Below are positions 33,797 through 43,664 of a DNA stretch of 60,707 nucleotides, in pieces (the stretch's first letter is position 1; each line of letters starts with the position of its first letter). The notes beneath the pieces were generated by a model that was not told where the DNA came from, made no database searches, and saw nothing but the letters and a program-made list of their open reading frames with translations. The DNA lies in assembly GCA_023251455.1 (NCBI GenBank), contig JAHEYT010000051.1, positions 1 to 60,707 of the forward strand, read 5' to 3'. The position numbers and the translations under genes were made by a program. This stretch comes from Bacteroidota bacterium. Lineage in GTDB: Bacteria > Bacteroidota > Bacteroidia > Bacteroidales > Prolixibacteraceae.

Positions 33797-35845
33797 ATGA
33801 GAACGGCTAATGTTTTTTCCCGTGCAACACGGTTCTTGATTTCTTCGTCGTGTATTGGTTTTATGATTTTGGGATGTGTGATAAACACCTCCGGTCAAAA
33901 GACCATTCAGCCCATTTTGGGCCATCGGAGTGTTGAAATTCTGAAAATCGATAATCTCGAATTCAAAGACTTGAATAAAAACCATCAGCTCGATAAATAC
34001 GAAGACTGGCGGTTATCGAATGAGGAACGGATCAAAGACCTGATCTCAAAAATGACCATTGAAGAGAAAATGGGTTTCATGATAATTAGTACTACGCGGT
34101 TGGCAGGCGATCAATCGTTTCAGGCTGGTGCTCCAAAAGCTGAAATTACGAGCGGTTTTAACGAAGAAGATCTCGTTCAAAGCACCAACATGTTTACGCG
34201 TAAGCCATTGCCAAATCCGAATATGACGGCAGCAGGAACAACCAAGGCTGTCCTGACTTTCAATTTGCGTCATTTCATTTTGCGGGCAAATACCAATGCA
34301 AAAACAATGGCCGAATGGTCGAACAACCTTCAGGCTTTGTCCGAAAGTTCACGGTTGGGAATTCCTTCCATTGTAGCTTCAAATCCGCGCAACCATGTTA
34401 CGGTTGACAATTCGATTGGTTTGAGTGTTGGTACTACTGTTTTCTCGAAATGGCCGGGAGAATTGGGACTTGCAGCCATGCGTGATTTAAAACTAACCCG
34501 CGAGTTTGCCGAAATTGCAGCTCAGGAATGGACTGCCGTTGGCCTGCGGAAAGGCTACATGTATATGGCCGATTTGGCTACTGAACCACGCTGGCAGCGT
34601 ATTGAAGGTACATTTGGCGAAAGTCCCGATCTGGCTGCTGATATGATCCGTGAGATCGTTTTGGGCTTTCAGGGTACCAAATTGGGTAACCGTTCGGTCG
34701 CAATGACTACGAAACATTTTCCGGGTGGAGGACCTCAGGTCGAAGGACAGGACTCTCATTTCGACTGGGGTAAAAATCAGCATTATCCCGGCGGAATGTT
34801 CGAATATCACCTAAAACCGTTTAAAGCTGCGATTGAAGCTGGAACTTCGTCAATTATGCCATACTATTCAAAACCTAGCGGTACGAAATTCGAAGAGGTT
34901 GGTTACTCTTACAACAAAGCAGTTATTACTGACTTATTACGTGGACAATTGGGCTTCAAAGGAATCATCAATTCGGATACTGGCCCGATTGACATGATGC
35001 CGTGGGGTGTCGAAAATCTGACGATTCTCGAACGCTACCAAAAATCGATTAATGCAGGTGTCGATATTTTCTCCGGAAGCGCCGATCCGACTTTGTTACT
35101 CGAAACAGTCAAAAAGGGATTGGTCATGGAAGAACGGATCAATGAATCTATTGCCAGACTTCTGAAAGAGAAATTTGATCTGGGACTATTCGAAAATCCG
35201 TATGTTGATGTTGATGCCGCAGTGAAAATTGTTGGCAATGCCGAATTTCAGAAAAAAGCTGATTTAGCCATGCGGAAATCCATCGTATTGCTTCGAAACG
35301 ATGCCCAGGTTTTACCTCTGAGAAAAGGCACAAAAGTTTATTTTGAAACCTGTTACGACAATGGCCGGACCAAAACACCGAACACAGTTATTAAACCTGA
35401 ACCAAACAAATGGAACCTCGAATTTGTATCGACTAAAGAAGAAGCCGATGTAGTTTTGCTGTGGCTGATACCCAATGGTGGCAGCTTATTTGGTTCTACC
35501 GGTGCGCCGATTGAGTTGGGTTTATCGAAGAATAAAGTAGATGTTGCCCGTGTCAACGAGATCAAAAGCAATAAACCGACAATTGTAGCCATCAATTATA
35601 CCAATCCTTGGGTGATCGATGAGATTGATAACGGGAATTTAAAAACAGTGCTGGCAACTTTTGGAACCACTGCTGATGCTGTGCTTGATGTGGTGAGCGG
35701 AACGTTTAATCCAACCGGTAAAATGCCATTTACAACACCGGTTTCAATGAAAGCTGTTCAGGAAAACCAGTCGGATGTGCCCGGTTACCTGAAGCCCAAA
35801 GGGTATGCGCTGTTTAATTTTGGCGATGGATTAAGTTATAAGTAG
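33797..35845 (+). CDS. Glycoside hydrolase family 3 enzyme, exported
   Basis: A 682-residue GH3 protein (beta-glucosidase or beta-N-acetylhexosaminidase type). The N-terminal signal is unusually long (about 34 residues), with a Cys in G-C-V-I-N. The (beta/alpha)8 domain has K-H-F-P-G-G-G-P-Q-V-E-G and the catalytic-Asp segment G-I-I-N-S-D-T-G-P-I near residue 394. The alpha/beta sandwich domain follows. The C-terminal FnIII domain of longer GH3 enzymes is absent. It precedes a GH2 gene and follows the LamG regulator, so a shared glycan substrate is likely. Linkage specificity is unknown. Confidence 0.88.
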   Translation: MRTANVFSRATRFLISSSCIGFMILGCVINTSGQKTIQPILGHRSVEILKIDNLEFKDLNKNHQLDKYEDWRLSNEERIKDLISKMTIEEKMGFMIISTTRLAGDQSFQAGAPKAEITSGFNEEDLVQSTNMFTRKPLPNPNMTAAGTTKAVLTFNLRHFILRANTNAKTMAEWSNNLQALSESSRLGIPSIVASNPRNHVTVDNSIGLSVGTTVFSKWPGELGLAAMRDLKLTREFAEIAAQEWTAVGLRKGYMYMADLATEPRWQRIEGTFGESPDLAADMIREIVLGFQGTKLGNRSVAMTTKHFPGGGPQVEGQDSHFDWGKNQHYPGGMFEYHLKPFKAAIEAGTSSIMPYYSKPSGTKFEEVGYSYNKAVITDLLRGQLGFKGIINSDTGPIDMMPWGVENLTILERYQKSINAGVDIFSGSADPTLLLETVKKGLVMEERINESIARLLKEKFDLGLFENPYVDVDAAVKIVGNAEFQKKADLAMRKSIVLLRNDAQVLPLRKGTKVYFETCYDNGRTKTPNTVIKPEPNKWNLEFVSTKEEADVVLLWLIPNGGSLFGSTGAPIELGLSKNKVDVARVNEIKSNKPTIVAINYTNPWVIDEIDNGNLKTVLATFGTTADAVLDVVSGTFNPTGKMPFTTPVSMKAVQENQSDVPGYLKPKGYALFNFGDGLSYK

Positions 35846-35883
35846 TTGGTTTTTTGATCTGCAATAAGACATTAAAATGTTTA

Positions 35884-35917
35884 AAAATCCTTCAATTTTG
35901 GTTGAGGGATTTTTTTG
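35884..35917 (+). terminator. Terminator after the GH3 gene
   Basis: AAATCCTTCAA and TTGAGGGATTT pair around a short loop and are followed by a run of T. It separates the GH3 and GH2 transcripts. Confidence 0.75.
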
Positions 35918-35981
35918 TTCCCCTTTGCTATTGGTAATTATTTTGTATTCGCGTTTTATTACCCAAAAAGTTTTAGATAAA

Positions 35982-35997
35982 ACGAAAGTTCTTTCGT
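35982..35997. promoter_or_regulatory. 16-base palindrome upstream of the GH2 gene
   Basis: ACGAAAG and CTTTCGT flank TT, about 45 bases upstream of the GH2 start. It is close to an AT-rich stretch (TTATTTTG at about 36009-36016) resembling the Bacteroidota -7 element TAnnTTTG. It is a fair candidate operator, perhaps for the nearby regulator. Confidence 0.4.
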
Positions 35998-36042
35998 CCA
36001 AAAGTCTTTATTTTGTAATATAACCTAAACCTAATCTTTACC

Positions 36043-38487
36043 ATGAAACTGAAATCCATAACCTTACAAATTGCAGTCATTCTGCTCCTATTTCCGTTTC
36101 TCACTTCCAACGCACAATCCAGAGAACTCATCACCTTGCAAACTGGCTGGAAATTTTCGAAGGGGAATTTCGAAAAAGCCTCTCAACTGAAATTTGACGA
36201 TTCGAAATGGCAGAGCGTTACCATTCCGCACGATTGGGCCATTGCAGAGCCTACCGTTGTTGATGGCGATGGAAATACCGGTAAACTTCCGTGGAAAGGC
36301 GAAGGCTGGTATCGCAAAAGTCTTGATATTCCGGCAGCATATTCCGGCAAAAATATAATACTGATTTTCGACGGAATTATGTCGAGCCCCGAAGTATATC
36401 TGAATGGACAACTGGCTGGTAAATGGGATTACGGGTACAATTCGTTTTACCTCGATGTTACCAAGCTGGTGAATTTCAGTGGTAAAAATCAGTTGGCGAT
36501 TCATGCCGATACCCGCGATCACGACAGCCGCTGGTATCCCGGAGCCGGTGTTTACCGGAAAATTCAGATGATGGTTGTCGATCCGGTTCATGTTGGAGTG
36601 TGGGGAACCCAGATAACCACACCGATTGTAAAATCCAATTATGCCGAAGTCAGGATCATGAACACCGTCAATAATAATTCGGGAACCACTGAAGAAAAAA
36701 TCAAAGTTGAAAATATCATTCTGAACCAGAAAGGTACAGAAATGGCCCGGAAAGAAGCTACTGCTAATATTGCTTCTGGAGCAAGCAAGGAGGTTGAAAC
36801 CAATATAGGGTTAACCGATCCGCAACGCTGGGATGTCGTCAGCCCGGTGATGTATCAGGTTAAAACGAACATCTACAAAGGTGACAAGCTGGTCGATTCG
36901 TCGGTTAATTCGTTCGGAGTGCGTACCATCCGGATCACACCAAACAATGGTTTATACCTGAACGATAAACGGGTTCAGCTAAAAGGCGTAAACCTGCATC
37001 ACGATCAGGGACTGCTTGGTGGTGCATTCTATCCACGAGCTATGGAACGCCAGATCGAGATTATGAAATCGATGGGTTGTAATGCGATCAGGACCAGTCA
37101 CAACATGGCCGCCCCTGAGTTATATGACTTGTGCGACAAAATGGGAATTCTCGTTTACGATGAGGCTTTCGATAAATACGACAAAAAAGCGGATATTTCA
37201 GAAACTACCGATTTCGAAGAATTTGCCCACCGCAACATTAAGAATTTTGTTGAGCGCGACCGGAACCATCCGAGTATATTTATCTGGAGCGTGGGGAACG
37301 AAATGGGCGATATTCAATACAATGTCAACAATGGTTTTAAGCGCCTGCAAACCATGATTAATTACGTTCGCAAATACGATCCTACGCGTCCGGTGACCAT
37401 GGCTTGCGACAACACCAACAGCGCTGCATTGCGCCATTTCGATTTTTACGATGTGCACAGCTGGAATTACAATCGCCGGTATAGTCTGGCCCGCCAGATG
37501 GAACCCAATAAAGCGGTTATTGTCAGCGAATCGGGATCGACGGTGAGTACACGTGGATTCTATGAATTGCCACTTCCGGAAAAAAGAAGCGAATTCACAC
37601 CCGCATTGCAGGTGAGTTCGTACGATTTGAATGTGCCTGCGTGGGCCGATTTGCCCGACGAAGATTTTATGTGGCAGCAGGACGAAGAATACATTGCCGG
37701 AGAATTTGTTTGGACTGGCTTCGATTACCTGGGTGAGCCAACGCCTTACGGAAACGATTATGCCAAAGGTCACGGTTTGTCGGATAAAGAGGCTTCGCGA
37801 AGTTCGTATTTCGGAATCGTTGACTTGTGCGGTATCCCGAAAGACCGTTATTACCTGTATAAAAGCTACTGGAAACCCGAGGAAACGACCGTACACATAC
37901 TTCCTCACTGGAACTGGGCCGGAAGCAAAGCCGATAAGGTTCCGGTATTTGTTTACACCAATGGCGACTGCGCTGAACTTTTCCTGAATGGCAAATCGTT
38001 GGGCAAAAAGTGCAAAAGTCCGAATTCATTGAAGTCAACCGAACGTTTTCGCCTGATGTGGAACGATGTGACTTACCAGCCCGGCGAGCTCAAAGCGGTT
38101 GCCTACAAAGAAGGCGTTGTAATTGGCGAAGAGACCTTGAAAACTGCAGGCGAACCTTATCAAATACGACTGACTCCTGATCGCACCAAAATTCAGGCTG
38201 ACGGATTGGATCTGTCGTATGTTTTGGTTGAAGCCGTTGATAAAGACGGAAATGTTTGCCCGTTGGCCAATCATAAAATCGAACTGTCGGTCAGTGGCAA
38301 AGGGCATATTGCCGGTGTCGGAAATGGTAACCCACAGTCGTTTGATTCCTTTCAGGCAAATTATGTCAATCTATTCTACGGAAAGGCGATGCTCATTGTG
38401 GGTTCTGGGTTTGAAAAGGGTGACATCAATGTAACCGCTACTTGCAACGGTTTGGTGAAAGATTTAAAACTGATTAAAGTTGAATAG
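36043..38487 (+). CDS. Glycoside hydrolase family 2 beta-galactosidase-like enzyme
   Basis: An 814-residue exported GH2 enzyme. The signal peptide ends S-N-A-Q at about residue 25. A sugar-binding jelly-roll domain follows (T-I-P-H-D-W-A-I), then an immunoglobulin-like domain and a TIM barrel. Acid/base Glu lies in W-S-V-G-N-E-M-G (about residue 419) and the nucleophile in V-S-E-S-G-S (about 497). C-terminal DUF4982-like and Ig-like domains complete it. Beta-galactosidase is the commonest activity for this layout; other beta-glycosidases are possible. It is the last gene of the regulator-GH3-GH2 group. Confidence 0.92.
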   Translation: MKLKSITLQIAVILLLFPFLTSNAQSRELITLQTGWKFSKGNFEKASQLKFDDSKWQSVTIPHDWAIAEPTVVDGDGNTGKLPWKGEGWYRKSLDIPAAYSGKNIILIFDGIMSSPEVYLNGQLAGKWDYGYNSFYLDVTKLVNFSGKNQLAIHADTRDHDSRWYPGAGVYRKIQMMVVDPVHVGVWGTQITTPIVKSNYAEVRIMNTVNNNSGTTEEKIKVENIILNQKGTEMARKEATANIASGASKEVETNIGLTDPQRWDVVSPVMYQVKTNIYKGDKLVDSSVNSFGVRTIRITPNNGLYLNDKRVQLKGVNLHHDQGLLGGAFYPRAMERQIEIMKSMGCNAIRTSHNMAAPELYDLCDKMGILVYDEAFDKYDKKADISETTDFEEFAHRNIKNFVERDRNHPSIFIWSVGNEMGDIQYNVNNGFKRLQTMINYVRKYDPTRPVTMACDNTNSAALRHFDFYDVHSWNYNRRYSLARQMEPNKAVIVSESGSTVSTRGFYELPLPEKRSEFTPALQVSSYDLNVPAWADLPDEDFMWQQDEEYIAGEFVWTGFDYLGEPTPYGNDYAKGHGLSDKEASRSSYFGIVDLCGIPKDRYYLYKSYWKPEETTVHILPHWNWAGSKADKVPVFVYTNGDCAELFLNGKSLGKKCKSPNSLKSTERFRLMWNDVTYQPGELKAVAYKEGVVIGEETLKTAGEPYQIRLTPDRTKIQADGLDLSYVLVEAVDKDGNVCPLANHKIELSVSGKGHIAGVGNGNPQSFDSFQANYVNLFYGKAMLIVGSGFEKGDINVTATCNGLVKDLKLIKVE

Positions 38488-38550
38488 GAATCAATCTGAA
38501 CGTTTATCGCAATAGTTATGAAACGATTTGTTGTTTCCGGATAGAGGTAT

Positions 38551-38823
38551 TCAGTTTGACGAAAACCGAAAGATTGGTTCGTCTGAAGAGACTAAAAACC
38601 ACAAGTCATTTTTTAGTTCGTGCTTGATAATGTATTCTGTGTTGTCGGCGCTGCGAACCTTAAAATAGTCAGCTACGGGTGAGTCTTTTGCCTCATAGGC
38701 CTGATACCATCGATCAGCAATCTCTTTGATGTTGAACCTGACATTGGCCCAATAAAAACATATTGGATACTCATCAAATTTGTACCCTGAGTGGCATTCA
38801 ACTTTTATGGGAATCAGTTTCAT
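38551..38823 (-). CDS. Small conserved hypothetical protein
   Basis: A 90-residue cytoplasmic protein from the ATG at 38821-38823, which overlaps the stop of the upstream gene in the ATGA style of translational coupling. A longer frame from 38859 would add 12 residues. It contains V-E-C-H-S-G-Y-K-F-D-E-Y-P and a C-F-Y-W patch followed by I-A-D-R-W-Y. These look conserved, but I do not recognise a named family. It probably works with the 187-residue protein encoded upstream. Confidence 0.6.
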   Translation of the reverse strand: MKLIPIKVECHSGYKFDEYPICFYWANVRFNIKEIADRWYQAYEAKDSPVADYFKVRSADNTEYIIKHELKNDLWFLVSSDEPIFRFSSN

Positions 38824-39383
38824 TGGTTTGTGGGTTTTAAAAAAAACTTCTCGTAACAATTTAGAATGCCTTTGTTTCGGTCGAGTTTTTTTACCGGCGA
38901 CAGGCCGATTTGCATTCTTACATTGTTTACTCTTTCCAGCGAAAGTGGTTCCTGAAAATTGACAAATCCTGCCTTTAAAAGATAGACGGTTTTCAAAGTT
39001 GAGCCTTTAAAACGGGTTGTGAACAGACTTGTTCTTGAAGGATGCAGATGGATATAACGTTCGGCCTCGATGCCTTTCCGAACCACCCATTCGGAGTGGT
39101 CTTCCAACTGAATTTGCTGGTATCCGTTTTTTAATTCGACCCAATGAGCGAAATCTTCAAGCCGAAATACCTGCTTTGATTTCAGAATGTCAATAACTGC
39201 ATTGCCGATAGATTTGGGAGTCATCGCACCGGTATAAATGTCGATGTAATTGTTGCACACCGGATCCAATAGATTAATGATCGCTTCCGGAGAAACATTT
39301 TCAAGAATGCCTAGAATGTAATTCCGGTGGTGCTTAAACGGATTAAACCGGACCGGAAATGGTATGTCAGATTCATTGGTCAT
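38820..39383 (-). CDS. Conserved hypothetical protein
   Basis: A 187-residue soluble protein of no named family. It has no signal peptide or membrane helix. A motif-like segment, P-V-R-F-N-P-F-K-H-H-R, lies near the start, and W-V-V-R-K-G and Y-I-H-L-H-P-S-R lie in the middle. The gene overlaps the small gene downstream and lies about 110 bases after the PIF1-like helicase start region on the same strand. The helicase gene is convergent in order but not overlapping. No function is proposed. Confidence 0.55.
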   Translation of the reverse strand: MTNESDIPFPVRFNPFKHHRNYILGILENVSPEAIINLLDPVCNNYIDIYTGAMTPKSIGNAVIDILKSKQVFRLEDFAHWVELKNGYQQIQLEDHSEWVVRKGIEAERYIHLHPSRTSLFTTRFKGSTLKTVYLLKAGFVNFQEPLSLERVNNVRMQIGLSPVKKLDRNKGILNCYEKFFLKPTNQ

Positions 39384-39494
39384 AACAGCAATTTTTGCAA
39401 TTAGGTCTCGAAGCTAATTTTGAATCGATAACTTTGTGCAGCAGTCACTTTGTAAACTAATCATCCGATGCATTGAAACTATTTTTATTCTGTT

Positions 39495-41954
39495 TTACCG
39501 GTTCGCTTCCATGTGTTTAAATACGAACCTGATTTCGGAATAGGTATATTGATTGCCCAATCCGGAGCGGATGTCAGCCATTTGTCCTCCGCGGTGTTTT
39601 TCGAGATATTCCATTATGGCCTTGCTTTTTTGTGGCTCAACCAGCCGATCAATATTCAGTTCTCCGGTTCCCACATAATGTGCCAGATGTGCCTCTATGG
39701 TTGATGTAGCCAGGTTTCGTTCTTTGGCAACTTCAGGAATGGTCTGGCCATTTTTAAACATTTCGAAACTGGTTTCCTGAGAATTGAGGCCAGCTTTTTC
39801 AACTTCCTTTTCAGCACCAATCGGAAGATCCATATCTTTCTGTTTGCGATAAGCAATAACCATCTCCAGGATTTCTTTGCCGAATTGTTGCATCCGGGTG
39901 CCTCCCATTCCTTTTACCATTTTCAACTCATTTTTGTTGGCGGGCAGGGTTTGAACAATGTCGTGCAGAGTTTTCTGCGGAAGAATTCTTCGGATTTCAA
40001 CATTCAGCAATTCGGCTTTTTCGTCGCGCCATTTCTTCAGACTGGTATAAAATTCAGGATAAATCGTGAACGAGGATGAACTTGACGTAGACGTTCCTTT
40101 GTATCCCGCTTCCGGAATTTCGATGGCCGATTTCGACTTGGTTTCGAGGTAAGTTTTCAGGTCAAAACCACCTTTACACAATTCGAGGCACACTTTTTTT
40201 GTGTGTATTTCCTTCCGGAGTTTGTCTGCTGCTTCGTTGAAACTTTTACGGATTGCTTTGTTGTCGGTAGTGAATGAAACTGCTGAAAACGGCTCTTCCA
40301 CAAGGATAAAAAGCTTTCCGGAGAAATAGTCGGCAGCTTTTTTAACCCTTTCCTGAAGTTGCTCGTTTTCTTCGGCATTGGGCGTATTACTGATCAGCTG
40401 CCTGATTTGATTTTCGAATTTTTCCGCCACATTAATGAGTTCGGTTTGAAGCGGGATAGTCATGCCTTGCAAGTTGGTTTTCAGAGTTCCAAGCAATTGT
40501 GCCTGATGTTCTTCCCAAAGTTTTAGCAAATACTGAATCTGTCGTGACATTGGTTTGAAATCGAACAGCTCTCCCAACAATTGCTTCACGTATTCTTTTC
40601 GCGACTGTTCCAATTCGACCGGGCCGGGTTGGTTGCGTTCTACATCATCCGAAAACTGTATGACGGTTGTATCATTCTTTACGCTGAAATCGGCAATTGG
40701 TGAGCTCAAAACCAATCCTTCGAGGGTTTTGCAGCGGCTCAGCGCCACATAAACCTGGCCGTGAGCAAACGACGACCGCGCGTCGATAATGGCTTTTTCA
40801 AAGGTCAGTCCCTGGCTTTTGTGGATGGTAATGGCCCAGGCCAGTTTCAGTGGAAACTGCGTGAAGGTGCCGATCACCTCTTCTTCGATTTCCTGCGTGG
40901 TTTCGTTCAATGTGTATTTGGCATTCGACCACTCCGCTTTCTCCACATCAATGGACTGGTAATCGCCCGGGCATTGCACCTCAATTGTTTCATTGTCGAT
41001 GCTGGTGATCTTCCCAATTTTCCCGTTGTAGAAGCGCTTTTCGACTGAAATATCGTTTTTGACGAACATGACCTGCGAGCCAACTTTCAGTTCCAGTTCC
41101 TGATCGGTGGGGTAGGAGTACTCCGGAAATTCACCCTGTACTTCAGCTTTAAAATGGTGCGATTTGGTACTCAGCTTGCCCAGTTTCGATTCGTTAATTT
41201 GCTGCGACTGGTAATTGTGCGTGGTGAGGGTGATGTAGCCTTCCTTTTCTTCCGGATTAAACCCCGGGATGTACCGCTGGTTTAATTCCTGAAGGGTGGC
41301 TGCATCCATCCGGTTTTCGCGCACTTTATTCAGCAAGTCGATAAACTTTTGATCGCTTTGCCGGAATATGTGGTTCAGTTCGATGCCAATGAATTTCGAA
41401 CGTTTCAGGGCATGGCTGCTGAAGAAAAAACAGGTGTCGTAGTATGGTTTCAGGATGGCCCAATCGTCTTCTTTGACCACCGGCGCCAATTGCTGCAAAT
41501 CGCCAATCATGAGCAATTGAACTCCACCAAAGGGTTTGTAGCGGTTTTTGTAACGACGCAGCACGGCATCAATTTCATCCAGAATGTCGGCACGAACCAT
41601 CGAAATTTCGTCGATTACCAGCAAATCGAGGCTTCGCATGATGTTGACCTTTTCGCGGCTGAACCGTTTGATACCGGCTGCCATTACTGGTTCTGGCCTC
41701 GGTTGATCGGGGTTTTGCGGTATTTGGGGACCAAACGACATCTGGAAAAACGAGTGAATGGTTACTCCTCCCGCATTAATTGCAGCCACACCGGTTGGCG
41801 CAACCACCACCATCCGTTTGGGCGATTGGATCTTCAGGTTACGCAAAAAGGTAGTTTTTCCGGTTCCGGCCTTCCCGGTCAGGAAAATATTTTGATTGGT
41901 GTATTGGAGAAAATTAAAGGCAAGCTCTAATTGCGGATTCGACTGAAATTCCAT
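39495..41954 (-). CDS. PIF1-like helicase with C-terminal HRDC/HTH region
   Basis: An 819-residue superfamily 1B helicase. Walker A G-K-A-G-T-G-K-T-T is at residues 27-35, Walker B L-V-I-D-E-I-S-M-V is at about 109-117, and G-D-L-Q-Q-L is the Q/motif III segment. The late motif T-I-H-K-S-Q-G-L-T-F-E is present. The C-terminal third has an HRDC-like part (M-V-K-G-M-G-G-T-R-M) and an HTH_40-like part (E-V-A-K-E-R-N-L-A-T-S-T-I-E-A-H-L). This fusion is common in Bacteroidota. It unwinds DNA or RNA:DNA structures in repair and replication. It is divergent from the beta-helix gene. Confidence 0.9.
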   Translation of the reverse strand: MEFQSNPQLELAFNFLQYTNQNIFLTGKAGTGKTTFLRNLKIQSPKRMVVVAPTGVAAINAGGVTIHSFFQMSFGPQIPQNPDQPRPEPVMAAGIKRFSREKVNIMRSLDLLVIDEISMVRADILDEIDAVLRRYKNRYKPFGGVQLLMIGDLQQLAPVVKEDDWAILKPYYDTCFFFSSHALKRSKFIGIELNHIFRQSDQKFIDLLNKVRENRMDAATLQELNQRYIPGFNPEEKEGYITLTTHNYQSQQINESKLGKLSTKSHHFKAEVQGEFPEYSYPTDQELELKVGSQVMFVKNDISVEKRFYNGKIGKITSIDNETIEVQCPGDYQSIDVEKAEWSNAKYTLNETTQEIEEEVIGTFTQFPLKLAWAITIHKSQGLTFEKAIIDARSSFAHGQVYVALSRCKTLEGLVLSSPIADFSVKNDTTVIQFSDDVERNQPGPVELEQSRKEYVKQLLGELFDFKPMSRQIQYLLKLWEEHQAQLLGTLKTNLQGMTIPLQTELINVAEKFENQIRQLISNTPNAEENEQLQERVKKAADYFSGKLFILVEEPFSAVSFTTDNKAIRKSFNEAADKLRKEIHTKKVCLELCKGGFDLKTYLETKSKSAIEIPEAGYKGTSTSSSSSFTIYPEFYTSLKKWRDEKAELLNVEIRRILPQKTLHDIVQTLPANKNELKMVKGMGGTRMQQFGKEILEMVIAYRKQKDMDLPIGAEKEVEKAGLNSQETSFEMFKNGQTIPEVAKERNLATSTIEAHLAHYVGTGELNIDRLVEPQKSKAIMEYLEKHRGGQMADIRSGLGNQYTYSEIRFVFKHMEANR

Positions 41955-42105
41955 TGCTGCGACTGTTTATAGGAGTGGTGGCTCAAAAAAATGTTCGTTC
42001 TATTGCAAAGGTATTAAAAAGAGACTTATCTGGCGAAATTATTTGCGGTTGTGTCGTGTTCAAATCAGACGCTGATTTCCCTTGTTTTTATGTGTTACCG
42101 GCACA

Positions 42106-42129
42106 ATTGACTGATTAATATCAGTCAAT
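42106..42129. promoter_or_regulatory. 24-base palindrome between divergent genes
   Basis: Perfect 10-base arms around TAAT lie in the gap between the helicase and beta-helix genes. A repressor or activator operator is the natural reading. No regulator gene adjoins it. Confidence 0.4.
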
Positions 42130-42262
42130 AAACTATTGATAATGATAGGATTCTCAAATCGAATTTAGTAAATTGGTCATTGAAACTACCAGCCTGTCTC
42201 ATCCAAAAAATCCGGGGGCGAATAGTTGCATTTCAAGTCTGTTTTCAGAAATAGATAAAGTA

Positions 42263-42270
42263 AAAGGAGG
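42263..42270 (+). promoter_or_regulatory. Strong Shine-Dalgarno site (AAAGGAGG)
   Basis: AAAGGAGG ends 8 bases before the beta-helix start at 42279. Bacteroidota genes usually lack such a site, so this gene may be unusually well translated, or its start region may have been acquired. Confidence 0.6.
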
Positions 42271-42278
42271 CCTCACTG

Positions 42279-43553
42279 ATGAAACAAAAATCGAAGAACC
42301 TTTTAAGCTTAATTCTTATTTTCCTGACTGTAAATGTTGCTGTTTTTAGTCAGAATATTGGGCTAGTTGATGTGAAACAGTCGGAACAGGTAATCACTGT
42401 TGGAGGTTCTGGCGCGGATATTCCGGCATTTACTTCCAGGGCGATTCAGATTGCTTTGCATGCCATTCGGGAAAGAGGTGGTGGTGTGGTGAAACTCAAT
42501 CCCGGAACTTTCCAAATCATTGGTCCGATTCGACTTTCGAGCAATATCTCGTTGGTTGGCTCCGGAAAATCAACTATCCTGAAAAAGTGCGACGGCTTCA
42601 AAACCAGTTTTGTTATCGATGCTGACTGGGGAATGTTAAAAGCTGAGGTGAAAGATGTCAGCGGATTTCAAAAGGGAATGGGGATTCAGTTGTACGACGA
42701 CAAACACAATCAGGGATGGGATGTTACCACTGCCGTAATTACCGATATTCAAGACCATGTGATTTATTTCGATAACCAAACCGTTAACGATTATTTGTCG
42801 GAGTTAAACGGAACAATTACCAATGGTTGCTCAATTATTGAAGTGGCTGCTTCTGAAAACGTGAAGATTGCTGACCTGGTAATTGAGGGTAATAAATCGA
42901 CCAACGATTACCTGAATGGTTGCCGTGGCGGTGGAATCTATATAAACCGATCGAAAAATTGCACTTTGGAGAATATCCTGATTAATGAGTTTAATGGCGA
43001 TAGTTTTAGCTGGCAGATTACCGAAAATATTACAGTAAAAGGATGCGAGGCCTCGAATGGGGGAGGACTTGGGTTTCACCCCGGAACCGGGTCAGATCGT
43101 TCCATAGTCGAAAACTGCATTAGTCACCACAATCGGGGCGATGGAATCTTTTTGTGCTGGCGGGTGCAAAACAGTATTTTCAAAAATAATACACTTTATG
43201 CCAACCGTAATGGAATTTCCATTGGTCATAAAGACACCGACAACCTATTCGAAAATAACCGTGTTTACGAAAATGAAAACCATGGCGTTTTTTTTCGTAA
43301 TGAAAATGAACAGAACAGCGGACATCGCAACGTATTTACCAACAATGTGATTGAAAACAACGGAATGATCCGGGAATCGTGCGGTTTTTACATTGGCGGT
43401 GAAACACATGATATTACCATTATTAATAACACCATTTGCTCAACCGGAAAAGGGAACCAAACGACTGCAATACTGGTTGGCAAAAAATCTTCGAAAATAA
43501 CGGCCAAAGACAACCAGATTGTGGGCTTGAAAGAATTGGTTCAGGAGAAATGA
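42279..43553 (+). CDS. Secreted right-handed beta-helix protein
   Basis: A 424-residue exported protein. The signal peptide ends V-F-S-Q (about residue 25). Repeated strands and turns form a parallel beta-helix: L-V-I-E-G-N, G-I-Y-I-N-R-S-K-N-C-T-L-E-N, I-F-K-N-N-T-L-Y-A-N, F-E-N-N-R-V-Y-E-N, F-T-N-N-V-I-E-N-N. The G-x-G-x-D-x-P-A-F start is typical of pectate-lyase or glycosyl-hydrolase-28-like proteins. It may cleave a polysaccharide, but catalytic residues are not identified. The start is firm because of the strong ribosome site upstream. Confidence 0.82.
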   Translation: MKQKSKNLLSLILIFLTVNVAVFSQNIGLVDVKQSEQVITVGGSGADIPAFTSRAIQIALHAIRERGGGVVKLNPGTFQIIGPIRLSSNISLVGSGKSTILKKCDGFKTSFVIDADWGMLKAEVKDVSGFQKGMGIQLYDDKHNQGWDVTTAVITDIQDHVIYFDNQTVNDYLSELNGTITNGCSIIEVAASENVKIADLVIEGNKSTNDYLNGCRGGGIYINRSKNCTLENILINEFNGDSFSWQITENITVKGCEASNGGGLGFHPGTGSDRSIVENCISHHNRGDGIFLCWRVQNSIFKNNTLYANRNGISIGHKDTDNLFENNRVYENENHGVFFRNENEQNSGHRNVFTNNVIENNGMIRESCGFYIGGETHDITIINNTICSTGKGNQTTAILVGKKSSKITAKDNQIVGLKELVQEK

Positions 43554-43664
43554 TTGGTTAATCTTTTTTTGCACCGTAGAGACGCTGAAGCCAGACGGCA
43601 AAGGATATCAGATTTTCAACTGAGCCTATTTCCAAATCAGAATGTAAAAAATCGCTGAAACCCG

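Larger units (their letters stand above)
41955..42278. other. Divergent intergenic region with a palindrome
   Basis: The 324-base gap between two divergent genes must hold both promoters. One clear feature is the palindrome ATTGACTGAT-TAAT-ATCAGTCAAT (42106-42129). No small gene or RNA was recognised. Confidence 0.5.
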
